Part shown: positions 25,380 to 38,457 of the stretch, in pieces
Numbering within the stretch: the first letter of the stretch is position 1
How the letters are laid out: each line of letters begins with the position of its first letter
Source of the DNA: Osedax fenrisi
Lineage: Eukaryota; Annelida; Polychaeta; Sabellida; Siboglinidae
DNA length: 64,000 bases
NCBI GenBank assembly: GCA_964019155.1
Contig: OZ025244.1
Span: 23,414,521 to 23,478,520 of the forward strand
Reading direction: 5' to 3'
Program-made: the position numbers and the translations under genes
Notes under the pieces: model-generated
Told to the model about the DNA's origin: nothing
Databases searched by the model: none
What the model saw: the letters and a program-made list of their open reading frames with translations, nothing else

Positions 25380-27374
25380 TTAAATTTAATGTAATTTCAA
25401 CTAATCCTATCCCTGGTGTTAATACAATTTTTATTACCAATATCAGTGGTACTATAATATAATTGTAAACAGTAATGTAAGAAATTCTCATAATTATATT
25501 ATATCAAGTTTTTATTTAATAAGCTATTTTAACACAAATGTACATGTGTCGATATATATACATATATTTGAACAATAACTAGTATATATATATAGGATAT
25601 TATGTTGTTCTATACATTTAATATCATCTCTTCACCTTGCATATTATATTTATAATTTAAATGATCGTAAAAAATAAGTAAAATTCAGTAGAATAATTAC
25701 TTAGAAAATAATAAGTAGTAAATAAAACGCATGTTATCTAGTTCATATATGTAATGATCATATATATATATAGTTAAGTAAAATATCTTTATTATAACTA
25801 ACTATACAATTTGTAAATTCCCTTTTGTCAAACAATATCTAATAATTCTTATACTTCATAAGTATAATGTATAATATTTATATATTGTAGTTATGATACA
25901 ATACATAATTCAATATTTATTTATAAGCATATATTGGTGCAACCCTGTAGTCAATAATATTATGGTGGTATTTTCTATTGTGTACAGTTTACACTACAAA
26001 TAATCTTATAATAATTGGCATAGCATAGATATCCATTATTTTACTACCTATTGTAATATTACAACAATAGATCTATTGACTATTACAATATGTAAAATAG
26101 TATTATTATAAGTACCTGGTCATATTAAGGTCATAACATGATTATGTATTCTTTTATTACAACCTAATTAAGTATTTAAATATAATTAATCTACAAATAA
26201 TTTATATTAAATAAAGGTTCTATTAATTACTTATTTAAGCTGCCTAATAATATAAATCATATATTTGACATTGTTATGTATATATATGTGCATGTGCTCA
26301 CTATGTATGCAATGGTTACTTTTTGCATTCAGAAGTAAATATCTTTCATTGTTATATTTCAATTATTAATTAAATATTTCGAGGATATTTATTTATTTAT
26401 AAAATAAAAATGCATTCATATTTTTTAATTATTTTTCTATATAATATTTATTAAATTGTTGCTAAAATTACAAATTTATTTATAAATTCAATTTGTATTG
26501 AACTTTGTTTTTTTATATTATTTATATTGACATTCCTAATAATATAATGTGTATTACAATATAATGATTTCAATATAAAAAATATAATCATATTTTATTC
26601 ATTAATAAAAAATGAGTTTTTGTATTTATAATTGTATTAAATTCTAATTTTTACATCTATACCATGATGTAATATGATTAAATAAAAATTTCACAAAATA
26701 TGTGTTATAAGACGTCCGAAAATACTAATACAAATAAATAAATAATAAAATAATCTATTATAATGAGTTACTTCGTGTTTAAAAATAAATTAGTAGAAAT
26801 AAAATTTGATAACTAAATTAAAATGAGATTTAAAGGAACTATTAAATATGTTTGTAAATTATATTAATCAATGAGTAATCTCAAATAAAAATTCTTGTAA
26901 GAGAATATCATATATTTTCAACTATCAATACCCCCTAATATATATATATATTAGACAGAAATAATTTAAATATATTATTTATATATTAACAAATATTTTA
27001 TGTACTTTTTTTTTAGTTGTTATTAAAATTGATTGTGAAATCCTTATTAACTGAGATATCAGTGTTCAATATTAATAAATTGATAACACATCAGAAACAT
27101 TTTTATTTTATAATAATACTTAATAGGTTATTATCTCCAATAAAATTAACAATCGAATTTATCTATAAATAACAACAAATGTATCTTTATTACACTCTAT
27201 AATATAATATTTATTTTTAACATCCTAACTAGTATACATATATATATATATAATTATATATATTTTTTATAACTTATATGTAATATAGAATAATTATATT
27301 ACTGATTTAAAAGTTTTATTTTTATAATATTAGAATTTATTAGTTTTACAATTTTTTATAACATTAGGAATGGC
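25380..27374. other. Intergenic A/T-rich DNA
   Basis: No gene, RNA or recognisable repeat family seen beyond short TA runs. Confidence 0.6.
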
Positions 27375-27644
27375 CTAGTTGACATCGATAGTTTCTCCAT
27401 CGACAACACGTATGACATTACTATCCTGGTAATATTAAAGATTATTCAAATATATTAATGTTTAAAAAAATCTTTGTATTATTAATATTTACCATATTTG
27501 TTTAAGAAATTTATGTGCTTAATTCTATTGTCAATATTTCGGTATTAGCGTTAACCTGATGGGTATATATGATTAAATATTTAAAGTAGAAGACATAAAC
27601 AACCTTCAGGGAATAACCATCCATAGACTCTATAAACGTGAGAA
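27375..27644 (-). other. Candidate micro-exon pair, product unrecognised
   Basis: Two small islands with higher G+C stand out from A/T-rich DNA. On the minus strand, 27644-27604 reads LTFIESMDGYSLK between an acceptor (AAAAG) and a donor (GTTGTT), and 27425-27375 reads DSNVIRVVDGETIDVN followed by TAG, after an acceptor TTACCAG; the junction is in phase. On the plus strand the same islands also look spliceable (27379-27428 DIDSFSIDNTYDITIL, donor GTAATA; 27610-27637 GITIHRLYK, donor GTGAGA), again in phase. I recognise neither product. The minus reading is preferred because it ends in a stop right after a conserved-looking tail. Upstream exons were not found. Confidence 0.3.
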
Positions 27645-28199
27645 CTTTTGTTTGGTTTGTTCATATCAATGTAATGAAATAGCACATTTTAATTATATTA
27701 TTATATAGGCTATTTTTACATTTACTTCTACTGTAGGCATAAATCATATATTATATGTAATATTTTGTATTATTTCATATCTTATTTATTAATAATTTCA
27801 ATCTATTATAATTATCTATCTAAATTTGTTTACTATATATATATACAAAAAGTATGATCTTATATGTATATCAGTTTAATTAAAACTAATTTTAATAGAA
27901 ATACCTGTTAAAAATTAATATCCATATATATATATATGAAATTACTATATATTATTAATATATAGTTATTTTATAGAATATTTCCTTTATATAATACAAA
28001 AAAAATAGATCAATTCATCAAAGTTTTATCTAACATTAATGTTGAAGGTAAATATATATTTACAAAATATTAACATGTGGTACCTGACATGAATAATTTT
28101 ATTTTTATTACATAAACAAATACTCATATATTTGAGTAGTATTAATTAGGCACTGCTTATCTTTTTGATATATACCTAATTATAATAACTTTATTTGTT

Positions 28200-29329
28200 G
28201 TATACTAGCAATGCAGAATCAGGAATAGTTATAATTAATAGATATGCAAATAATACATCTCTTCAAATCAACATATTTGAAATATTTTTTCACTAATTTT
28301 TAAATATTAAAAAAAATATGTTTCTACATTTGTTTGTATTTTAGATAAACTTTATTTAATTGTATATACTAGAAATGTAGAATTAGGAATAGCTCTAATT
28401 AATAAATAATAAAAAACCGATACATTTTGGGTCGTGTTTTAGTTTTCGACATTTTTTTAAAACATTTTAAATATTTTTTTGTGTATTTTTAGCAATAATC
28501 AGGAATAGCTATAATTAATAAAAAATAAATAGGCAAACATTCAAAAACCTAGAAACGCTGGGTCTTGTATTGTTACTAATATGTTGAAATATTTGTAGAC
28601 ACTTTTTTAAAATATATATGTTGTATTATTTTAAATTATTTTTGCCACATCTTTTACGAATAAATTTTAAAAACGAACAATGCTGGATCTGAATGAATGA
28701 ATTTATTTACCGAATATTGGCTATAATTTATTCTAATTCGGATACAGTTAGAATTCGTAAATACTATAATAGTTATTAATTATAGTTAGAAAAAAATTAA
28801 AGAATAGTTATGCATAATCAGGAATAGCTATATTAATAATAGATAGGCAAATAATCAAAAACCTAGCAACGCCTGGGTCGGGTACGGTGTACCAACACCG
28901 GGTTTAAGTTTTCAACATTTAAAAAAAATATATTTTGTAATATTTGTTGTATTTTTTTAGTTTTTAATATATTTCTCCACTAATTTTTTAAATATTAAAA
29001 TATTTGTTTGTATGTCAGCTAACATTTATTTTATTGTATATATATTAATGAATAATCAGATATAGCTACTTAATAAATAATAGTTAGGAATAAATTAAAG
29101 ATTAGCATGGCGGAATCAGGAATAGCTATAATTAATAAATAATAGATAGTCAAAAAATCAACAACCGAGCAACGCCGGGTCGGGTACGGTTTGGATTTAA
29201 GTTCGGGTTTTAGACATTTTTTTAAAACATTTTTTAATATATTTCCACTAATTTGTTATATATATTTAGATAAATAGATAATAGGAAAATAATCAAAAAC
29301 CGAGCAACGCCGGGTCGGGTACGGCTAGT
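28200..29329 (+). mobile_element. Helitron-like 3' region with repeated terminal motif
   Basis: The segment ends AACGCCGGGTCGGGTACGG then CTAGT (29325-29329). This is the Helitron-type terminus: a short GCCG...CGGC stem followed by CTAGT next to A/T. Inside, the motif AATCAGGAATAGCTATAATTAATA followed by AACGC(C/T)GGGTC recurs several times (near 28215, 28375, 28500, 28810, 29110) at uneven spacing, like diverged tandem copies of the terminus. A second copy of this region is at 39870-40387. No Rep/helicase coding is seen, so it is non-autonomous. Confidence 0.6.
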
Positions 29330-29731
29330 AACATAATATTTTCTTAATAAATACTTAGCTGTGTGGGTAGATTTAGTAAAAGTATGAGATTAATACAATA
29401 AATATTTAGATCATGAATATAGAAGTTAGAACTTTATTTTATTGATGAATTGCTTTTAAAATACATTTTATTTATAACCATTTTGTGTATTTAATTTATA
29501 TACTCGTAGGCCAATATTATATACTTGCAGGTATAATATGAAATACATTCTTAATAATCAATTGTGTAATTGCTTTAAAATAAATAAATTGTATAATAAG
29601 TTTTATATTTGTATAATTTATTTTCGTCTACGATACGATTCAATTAATTTATAATTATATAATAAATATTATAGCAATTTGTTATCATTAAGTTAATATT
29701 ATATATTTAATTATTATAGAACATATACTAA

Positions 29732-30194
29732 TAGCAAAGATTTTCCGAAGGAAAGATATAACACTTACGAGAAATCGTGTAATTCGAATTTGTATACAAA
29801 ATACCCTGGTGCCACCTATAGCGGGTTACTTTTAGGAACTATGCGTTGTTTATAATGTAAATTCGTATTTAACTATACACTTTTAAAATGTTAAATAATA
29901 TGCTTTAAATTAATATTTATATGATGAAAACTAAGTGTTCATTACTAATATATAACAAGCCAATATGATATGTATGTTTTAAATGAGTATATATTATAAG
30001 TATATAATAAGTATATATTTAGTGAGTAAAAGCTAATTTATATTGCATGTAATTTAATAGAGCAATGAAAACATTGTTGTATGCAAACAGAGCCGAACCT
30101 AAATCTATTTCAGTGATTTCGATACTACTGCTAGCAGCGGTTTGGGCTATAACTAAATTACGTTGCATGCATAGGGAGTGTTATATCTTTGCTA
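29732..30194. mobile_element. MITE family A, complete copy (463 bp)
   Basis: The terminal inverted repeat TAGCAAAGAT...AAGATATAACACT at the left is mirrored by AGTGTTATATCTTTGCTA at the right. Other copies: 37949-40557 (split by a later insertion) and a left-end fragment at 36893. No coding content. The left terminus has a 16-base insertion within the inverted repeat (TTTTCCGAAGGAAAGA), itself a mini-hairpin. Confidence 0.75.
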
Positions 30195-30712
30195 ATAGTG
30201 AATATTTTTATGAATTTATACTATAATTTAATACACATTATATTATTTTTAATGTCGACATAAATAATATATAATAATTGTTTAATTCAAACATAATTTA
30301 TAAATGTGTGTATTAATAAATTATTGACATAGAAATAAATAATACGAATGCATTTTATTTAACAAATAAATCAATATCTCTGATATACTAGATTAAAATA
30401 TAATTAAATATACCACTAAAAAATATATAGTGCTGAGTACATTAAGTAACAATTGTAGATATAGTAAAGGGATGAAATTCAGTTTTATAATTGATTTTTG
30501 TATCAAATTAAATTTTTACTCCTGGATTACTTTAATAAAATATTGATTTTGTAACAAGTTGTATTTATTTTAAAGGTCTTTATTGATAGATTAATATTTT
30601 AATATAACTAATCTATTCTATATATAATTAAATATCAATGAATACATTTTGTTATAAATAATGAATAAACTAATGCAATATCAATATTTTAATCTCACTA
30701 TATAGTATATAT
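30195..30712. other. A/T-rich spacer between two DNA transposons
   Basis: Nothing recognisable seen. Confidence 0.5.
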
Positions 30713-31580
30713 TAGTGATGTAAATGATGCAAAGTCGAGAATTTCATTTTCGGAAAAAAAAAAGGGCCCAGGTCGAGCCGAGCCGAACCAAGACTTTAGC
30801 CAAACGATCCCAAGACTAGCCGAAACTTTAGTCAAACGATCCCGAGCCGAGATGACTCTTAGAAAACATAATCGAGCCGAAATGATGCTTTTTTGAAGTT
30901 ACATTTTAAACATAATTTTTATATATTTATCCATATTTTTATTAATGTTTCTAATGTTACAAATTGTAACTTACAATAGTCCAATATAGATATAACTAGG
31001 CTTTGATTTATCAATTTACATGTATTACAATTTATATTTTTTCTTACAATTCTAATATTATGCAATTGATAGGTGGCTGATTTGACTTTTTGCGTTTATG
31101 AACATATTAAGATTCTTATCAATTGACACTCCGATATTTTTTTCCTTATCTGATAGTTTGTATTGTATATTATTTATTGTAATGAAATTATTATCGTTCG
31201 ATATACAAAATAATGATTCTGGTAACTGACACTGAAACTATATTGAGCTTATGAAAACTGAGACTAACACTTAAATGATGCCTTTAATAAGCAATAGTTA
31301 ATATCAATGCATTTCATAGAGACTGTATCGATGCTTTAGATATTGACCTATTCTGAGACTTAAACGATGCTATTGTTATTTACATCGAGACTGCATCGAT
31401 GCTTTAGGTATTGAGACCGAGACTGCATCGATGCTTTAAGTATTGAGACTGCATTGATGCTTTGGGTAACCGAGACCAAGACTGCATCGATGCTTTAAGT
31501 ATTGAGACTGCATTGATGCTTTGGGTGAACGAGACTGAGACTGCATCAATGCTTTAGATTTGAGCATCATTTACATCGCT
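30713..31580. mobile_element. hAT-like non-autonomous element with internal minisatellite
   Basis: TAGTGATGTAAATGATGC (left) and GCATCATTTACATCGCTA (right) form the inverted termini. They are flanked by GTATATAT and GTATATAC, an 8-base duplication with one mismatch, as expected for hAT. The right part holds a tandem array of GACTGCATCGATGCTTT units (about 31380-31555), the left part a degenerate set of CGAGCCGA / CCAAACGATCC repeats (30770-30860). No transposase seen. Confidence 0.7.
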
Positions 31581-31589
31581 AGTATATAC

Positions 31590-32868
31590 CACTTATAATA
31601 TAATAATATTTATAAAGTTATATATCACTTACTTAAATATAAATAGTCTAATATAATTTAAATAATTGGCTAAAAATAATATTCAAGATTCAATTAAAAT
31701 GCATTTGATATATGAATATATATTTTATGAATGCTTTCGGTTATTAGGAACCATACACCTGAATGCTTTTGAACGTTATAGGGTTAAAATCAAAAAGATT
31801 TATCTAGTTTATGAAAGTAGGTATTCTATAAATTATTAAACTTTAATTATGTAGTATTAAATATTAAATATCTAATTTTAAATTAAAATTGTTTCTATAA
31901 TTATTCATACCTATAATTTATAAATTCAAATATATTCTTACATTATTTATAATAAATAAAATTATTATATTATAATTATTATTTTTAATTGGTTTATTAA
32001 AATTATTATCAATTCTTATCTTCTTTTCTGTAAAATAAAAAATAGGTAAATACATTTAATATGTTCAGATTAAAACTTATGAATATATTTTCTAATTTAA
32101 TAATTATTAAACTCCACTAATATTAATATCCAAGAAAATTGGAAAACAAGTTATAATTATTATTACATATAAAGCTTTAAGCATAATTTAAATTATCTTA
32201 TTTCAGAAAAAAATATACACATCTGAGTATTAAATAATAATATTCACTAATTAAATACGGTTTAATTTATTATAAAATTCAATGAAATAATATTATTAAA
32301 ATACAAAGCCTATAATATTTTACAGAAATTATCAGATAATCATATATAATTATATATAGTTAGCTATGAATAAATAGATATATATATATATATATATATA
32401 AATTAACCTATGAATGACGTTCAACATTTTTTCTAATTCTTTGCTACAAAATCGATAGGAATAAATTAATAAAAATAATAATATTGTATATATATGTATT
32501 ATTTTGGTATATTTTTAAATTATAAATACATATTTCAAATATTTATATATTCAAATTGATAATTTAACAATATAAATTATTTTCTATAAAAATATATTTT
32601 TATAGTTAATAAAAATTAAATTCAATAATCTGTCCAAATATAGGATATCTAGTTGTTAACTTATTATAGTATTTAATAATAATTGAAAAGACAAATATAA
32701 TTATATACGATTTATAAAAATTACATATTATATTGAATTAAGAATTATTATATTATATTGATGTTTTGAGAATATAATATTTATTATTAAAGTATTGATA
32801 ATTTAAAATCAAATTAAAACATGTTGTGTTATTGTTAATAATAATGGACCTAATTAAACAAACAATAT
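31590..32868. other. A/T-rich intergenic DNA
   Basis: No gene or repeat family seen apart from a TA run at about 32378-32400. Confidence 0.6.
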
Positions 32869-32874
32869 TTTATT
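32869..32874 (-). terminator. Poly(A) signal of ATP synthase epsilon
   Basis: TTTATT on the plus strand is AATAAA in the sense of the gene, about 45 bases past its TAA stop. Confidence 0.5.
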
Positions 32875-32916
32875 AATACCCTTATTCGATATGCAAACAT
32901 ATTTATAATATATAGT

Positions 32917-35900
32917 TTAATTACCTGTCGAAACACCGTCCTTCCAACTGAAAATCTTTATATCGGTCACATCTTTGTAAACTTTTCCTCTGCGATCGAC
33001 TTTAATTGATGCTCGTACAGCCTTCGCACAAATTTGTGAGAACCTTACATAGCTAATTTATTGGTTGATATTAAATATAGATTACATATATAAATCAGAT
33101 TATAATATATTATTTTCGAGTACAAAAGTTGTTTTACAAAACTATTCAATGTTTCAACATTTATTCCTAGTTACAATTATGAGTAAGTCAGTACATTTAA
33201 AAACACATACAATTAGGTCGAAATTAAAATACTCACCACAATTAAATATATGCCTGTCAGCGTCCCACTGTATAATTATTGATGTCGATATTTTATAATG
33301 CTGTCGTTATTTCAACCCGATTTAAATATGCTACTTATACCAGTTACCATAATTAAATTGTAATATGTTAAGGTGATTCATGGTCTATAAATTTCAATGT
33401 AATTAGGATTTTTTTTTTGAAAATTCAAAATATTAATATATATTATGTTAATTAGTAGAATCTATAGAATTTTTAAATAATTAGAATATTAGCATTTTAA
33501 AAAAAGTAAAAAAATTGATCAAAATGAATATTTATTTTTAAATTTGTATTATCGACTCTATATGATATAGACTATATATAATCACAAATATTTCCTGTAT
33601 ATACAATATACGTATACTATTAAACATATTGTGAAAATATGACTATGTTTAATTAATTATTGACTGAGAAATAGTAAACAAAAATTATTTTGATATAATT
33701 TATGTTAAAAATTTTATATATTATTTATAATGAAATGACACTGGTATTTATAATGATATATATGGTAACTATGGTATTTAAAATAGGGAATGCACGAGTT
33801 GGGAACGGTTTTTTTAAATGTTACCAGCAATTGAGGCGTGCGGAGGGCGCGACGCTAGAAAGTTATAAATAGATTATATGTTTATATTCAGTAAATATTA
33901 TTCACACGTCAATGCGTACACTGAATCATACATTGTATAATACTATTGATAACATGATATTAATAATTAGACTAAACACCCATGTGTATACTATACACAC
34001 ACATATATACATAAATACATACATACATAGACACATTATTAATCAACACAAAATCATTCCCACCAATTATGTTAAATACCAAGGCGTCAACTTCAATAAT
34101 AAACTTAAATCTAGATAAACATTAAAGCTTACTTACTCAATCTACGACTGTACAGCTATTCAATCTTAAAAAAATACGCCCATACTTAAATATAAATACT
34201 ACTAAACTACTGACATAGACTCTCATACTTTCAAGACTACAATACTGCAACTCACTATTTTCAGGATCTGAAAAACTGAAAATAGACAAACTAGAAAACA
34301 TAATTAACCGCTCAATTAAAAATATATACCGACTATAGAAGACTGACTATACAACAAGCATTACTGACTTATGTAACAAACTTAACTGGCTAAACACTGA
34401 AGACTCTATCAACTACAAAAGACTTACTTATAACGTACCCTATAATTTACGAAACAAAATAAAACATAAACCAAACATTAGACGTTTAAGTAATAACAAT
34501 TCCATTAAACTACACTAACCGATTACCCATTGCATTAAATACGAAAGGAGAAAATTAACCTCAACATCATCAATTAGATGGAATAAATTACCCTCTTAGA
34601 AATAAAAATCTAATAATTAATAACATCAAAAAGAAATTAAAACAATTTATTGCCCAACATTGATGTTCGTTTCGCATCGTAATATTATCGTGCAAATTAT
34701 ATACATTCGCTATTTTTATCAATATGTGATATATATTGTTCGATCAACATTATAGAATTATTATTATTACTGATGTCAGGGTTGTTTTTTCGTTCGGTTT
34801 TTTAAAATGGGGTTTTTCATCGGTTTTTTAAAATGAAAAAACCATTGGTTATTTCGGTTTATTCAAATTTTATTCATTAAATTTTATATAAATATAATAG
34901 TACTACATTAATAATATTATTAATACTGTATTAATATTGATTATGTTATAATAATTAGAAAATGAAAATATATTATACATAATCGAAAATACAGATTATG
35001 TCTATTATTCTCTATGTCTATGATAATATATTATATAATATGAATTACATATTATGAAATATTATTGTGAAGTTTGTACTTTGCTGTCTAGACTTTATAG
35101 ACCAAAGTTTAACTCAGTTCTTCTAAAAAATCAGGTGGAAGTAAGCTAATGATGCCTATTGAAACGCGATGGAATACGCTAGATAATATCGAGAGCTATT
35201 TAAATAATTTGACATTGATAAAGATATTATCACAAAAATATCCAAAATTGGATTGAAAAGAAGTGCTGAAGATATGCTAAAAATAATGAAACCAATTGCT
35301 AAATATTTAGACATGCTACATAGCGATTCAACAAAAATTGCAGATGTTTTAAGAATCTGGAAAGATCTAATTGATGATGTAACAAATATTATAGATGAAG
35401 ATCAAATAATCACACCATACATATGTTGATGATGAAATCTTTAAAATAATGTAATCCTTAATGACAGCTAAAAGTTCTAGTGCCGGGGTAGAAAGATGTG
35501 TTCATCTTTTAGTCTAGTTCAGTCAAAGTTAAGAAACAGACTTGGAAATGAGAAGGCTGGAAAACTTGTATATTTATTCAAACATTTTAATAGTTGATAT
35601 CATAATCATATGCTTAATTTATTATTAATAAATTAATATATTTGTGTGTTACATTATTATGTATACATTATAATAATATGTTTTATTTGTTATTAATAAA
35701 TACTAAATAAATGTAAAGAATTTTTTATTTAATAAATTATAATTATTGAAAAAACCAAATATACCCAAAAAAACATGAAAAAACCCAATAAACCGGTTAT
35801 TCCATTTTTTCCAAAAAACCGACAACCCTGACTGATGTGCTTAAATAAATACTTTAACAACAACACAACAACATACATATTTAAATATATATATATATGT

Positions 35901-35988
35901 ACTTTTGTATATGATTATATTATATATAATTATACTTGATATATAAATTTAATAAATATGTGTGTATGTATGTGTGTGCGTGTGTATG

Positions 35989-36021
<33 letters not shown>

Positions 36022-37593
36022 CAATATCAGTAGGCATTGATGTGTGAATATAAACATATAATCTATTTTTAACTCTATATGCGCTCACCTTAATTGCTGG
36101 TAACATTTTGAAAACGTTCTTACTAAGCAGTAATCCCTTTGAAGATATGATTTTAAATTTTAGATCACTAGTTGTAACCAATATATCTAGTATTTGTATG
36201 AAATGAGAATATTGATATGGACCCCATTTGTGTATCGTGCATATTATTTATCATATACGCTAAAAGGTGTTACTACTATAATTATTATACTAAGACTAAT
36301 ACTATACTAAGAGTAACTATAGAGTAGCTTAATATTTACCTAATAAGTAATAAAAACAAATGAAGACAATATGAATTATTGAATATATTGTATATTTAAT
36401 ATAATATAAAATATTCGATACTGACCTGTAATAATTAGTAAATTACAGTGTGAATAATATGTAAATAGTTAATAACTACATTTTTAAGTTAATACAAAAT
36501 TACTAATATTATATATTCATATATATATTAGCATAGTTGGCATCGTGAGGTTTTTTCATTGGTTTTTGGTTTTTTGCTAAAATATAAATTAAATACCATA
36601 TATTCTATTTTATTATTATAATAATTATATACACTTTAATTAATAATTCATTTTAAAACTTAAATTTTATTAAATAAATAATAGTTAATTAAGCTTACTT
36701 TGTTTTTTGTCTAAATATAAATTAAATCTCATATAATATTATATACATTTAAATGTATTCAATTTAATTCATGTTTAAACTTTAATTATTATAATATATT
36801 ATGTTTATACTTGTAGTTTATTCAATTTAATTCATGTTTAAACTTTAATTATTATAATATATTATGTTTATACTTGTAGTTTATTTATATAAGTAGCAAA
36901 GATTTTTCTAAAGAAAGATACAAATTATATGTTTAAAATTGAATCACACGATTTTATCGTAAGTTTTAGGTGCGTTTTTTTGTGACATACCAAGTTGGTA
37001 TTATCAACGTACCAACATATTAAGTTTGCAAGCTTTTTTGTGTAATGTACCAATGTCCCATCTGTATTCTTATACATGTAAATGCAGATTGTACGTTGGG
37101 ATGTTGGTACATTTGTTACAAATTTTGTATATTACAAAAATCACTCTCTTATATCATATAAAACTTATGAGAATTCAATTTTGTATACAAAATACCTAGA
37201 GCGCCACCTATATCGGGTTAATTATTTTATTATATAATATTAAATGTAAATTTAATATAATATTATAATAATTATTAATTAGACAATTTTTAATAGTTTA
37301 CTATAAAAGTAATGTAAATTAAAATATTACATATAAAACTGACTACATTTAAAAAATATATATAAGGATTAAATATAAAATTATATTCATTCTTTATAAT
37401 TTAAATATAATCATGTATATTGATTTAAATTATAAATTTAAAATTATACAAATTTAATATTATAATTTACTAAAACATATGATTAATATATATTAATTTT
37501 AAATAAATTTAGAGCGTATTAAATGATTATTATAACTTATTATATTGTATTAATTAAATCTAACTTTATTCCTGCTTCACGCCAAAAAGTCAT
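32917..37593 (-). CDS. ATP5F1E: Mitochondrial ATP synthase subunit epsilon (2 exons, 54 aa)
   Basis: A small subunit of the F1 central stalk of mitochondrial ATP synthase, in the matrix. Exon 1 is only 29 bases (37593-37565): MTFWREAGI plus two bases. Exon 2 (33052-32917) restores an Asn codon and continues YVRFSQICAKAVR..., ending ...IKIFSWKDGVSTGN before TAA. The pattern (M..WR.AG.(N/S)Y.R(Y/F)SQICAKAVR) is the signature of the family, whose members are 50-60 residues; the C-terminal V/I-K-(I/F)..W..G resembles insect forms. Exon 1 was found by looking for the missing WRxAG block; its donor is GTTAGA. The 4.5 kb intron holds a foldback repeat, a CR1-like fragment and a hAT copy. There is no cleavable presequence, as is usual for this subunit. 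An in-frame GGTAAT at the end of exon 2 could act as a donor, but the stop three bases later makes it unnecessary. Confidence 0.87.
34060..34665 (+). mobile_element. CR1/L2-like LINE, C-terminal fragment
   Basis: Stop-rich plus-strand translation shows KYQGVNFNNKL, LQYCNSLFSGSEKLKIDKLEN, LNWLNTEDSINYKRLTYNV, RWNKLPS and LKQFIAQH in order. These are the typical C-terminal blocks (YCNSL..., L.WL...RI.YK, WN.LP, FK..L) of CR1/L2 reverse transcriptases. Dead copy. Confidence 0.65.
34777..35830 (+). mobile_element. hAT transposon relic with perfect 8-bp target duplication
   Basis: Termini CAGGGTTGT and ACAACCCTG are flanked on both sides by ACTGATGT (34769-34776, 35831-35838), an exact 8-base duplication. 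Inside, plus-strand translation gives LMMPIETRWNTLDNIESYL near 35147 and, after a frameshift, FSLVQSKLRNRLGNEKAGKL near 35510-35570, matching the C-terminal hAT dimerisation region with the preceding SSAGVER block. The N-terminal BED and catalytic parts are missing and frames are broken. The exact duplication suggests relatively recent insertion of an already defective copy. Confidence 0.85.
36758..36883. repeat. 63-bp unit duplicated in tandem
   Basis: TTCAATTTAATTCATGTTTA...TTATACTTGTAGTTTA occurs at 36758 and again at 36821 without visible change. A recent tandem duplication in the epsilon-subunit intron. Confidence 0.9.
36893..37220. mobile_element. MITE family A, left-end copy with an insert
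   Basis: AGCAAAGATTTTTCTAAAGAAAGATA matches the left terminus of the 29732 element, and TTTTGTATACAAAATACCTAGAGCGCCACCTATATCGGGTTA matches its interior, but about 250 bases lie between them. The insert has its own small inverted motif (TTGGTA...TACCAA / GTTGGTACATT). Confidence 0.55.
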
Positions 37594-38457
37594 CTTTAAT
37601 TTATATTTAATAAAATGACCTCAAAGAAAAATGGAAAGATTATAAGGTATGAAACTTCCGGTTTATAAATAAATGTTATCGAGTTCTTGATTAGTGAGAG
37701 TTCATGACCCAAAATAGTTTAAACTGAATATCTGCTTACATTATTTAAATATTTTCTATATATTTTAACTTTTTATCGTTATTTAGAGATTATTTGTATT
37801 ATACCAAAGGGGGTTTGATCATACTAAGTTGTTAATTTATGTCAAAAATGAATTATAATGTATATTATATTGTATATATAAAATAATAATTTTTTTTAAT
37901 TATTTAATTCGAACGTAAGCAGCAGGGGCACCAAATATCTATAACTAATAGAAAATATTTGTCTAAGGAAAGATATAACACTTACGCGAAATCGTGTAAT
38001 TTGAATTTTTATACAAAATACCCCAGTACCACATATATCGGGTTACTTTTAGGAACTATGTGTTGTTTATAATTTAAATTCGTATCAAACTATACACTTT
38101 TAAAATGTCAAATAATATGCTTTTTAAATTAGTATTTATATGATGAAAATTAAGTGTTCATTACTAATATATAACAAACAAATATGATATGTATGTTTTA
38201 TATGCTATTTACTATATAAAAGAAAGTCTATTTAATTGTATATATATATGTGTGTTTCTGGTAGGGATGTTCATGGGTCACAATTGTGATGTTTCGAAAC
38301 CAGAGCCAACTGTTTCGATACCAACAATTTTTGAATTCAGAATTTTCTAAACCAATAATGAAACCAGATGACAATATTTCGAAATCAATAATAAAACCAG
38401 GCGAAAATATTTCGAAACCAATAATGAAACTAAAATATAATAAATATATATATATAC

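Larger units (their letters stand above)
33803..36117. repeat. Foldback pair enclosing two other transposons
   Basis: About 95 bases at 33803-33920 (AATGTTACCAGCAATT, AAATAGATTATATG, TTTATATTCA, CGTCAATGCG) recur inverted at 36025-36117 with indels. The 2.3 kb between them contains a CR1-like relic and a hAT copy, so the arms are probably the ends of an older element into which others inserted, or a foldback transposon. Confidence 0.65.

Noticed and set aside
32917..32925. Splicing from GGTAAT at the end of epsilon exon 2 to the island at 27425
   Set aside because: In the required phase that acceptor gives an immediate stop, and the unspliced frame ends properly at TAA.
33230..33360. First exon of the epsilon subunit close to exon 2
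   Set aside because: The local candidate with TGGGACGCTGACAGG runs into a stop in the needed phase; the exon at 37565-37593 gives MTFWREAGI and restores the frame.
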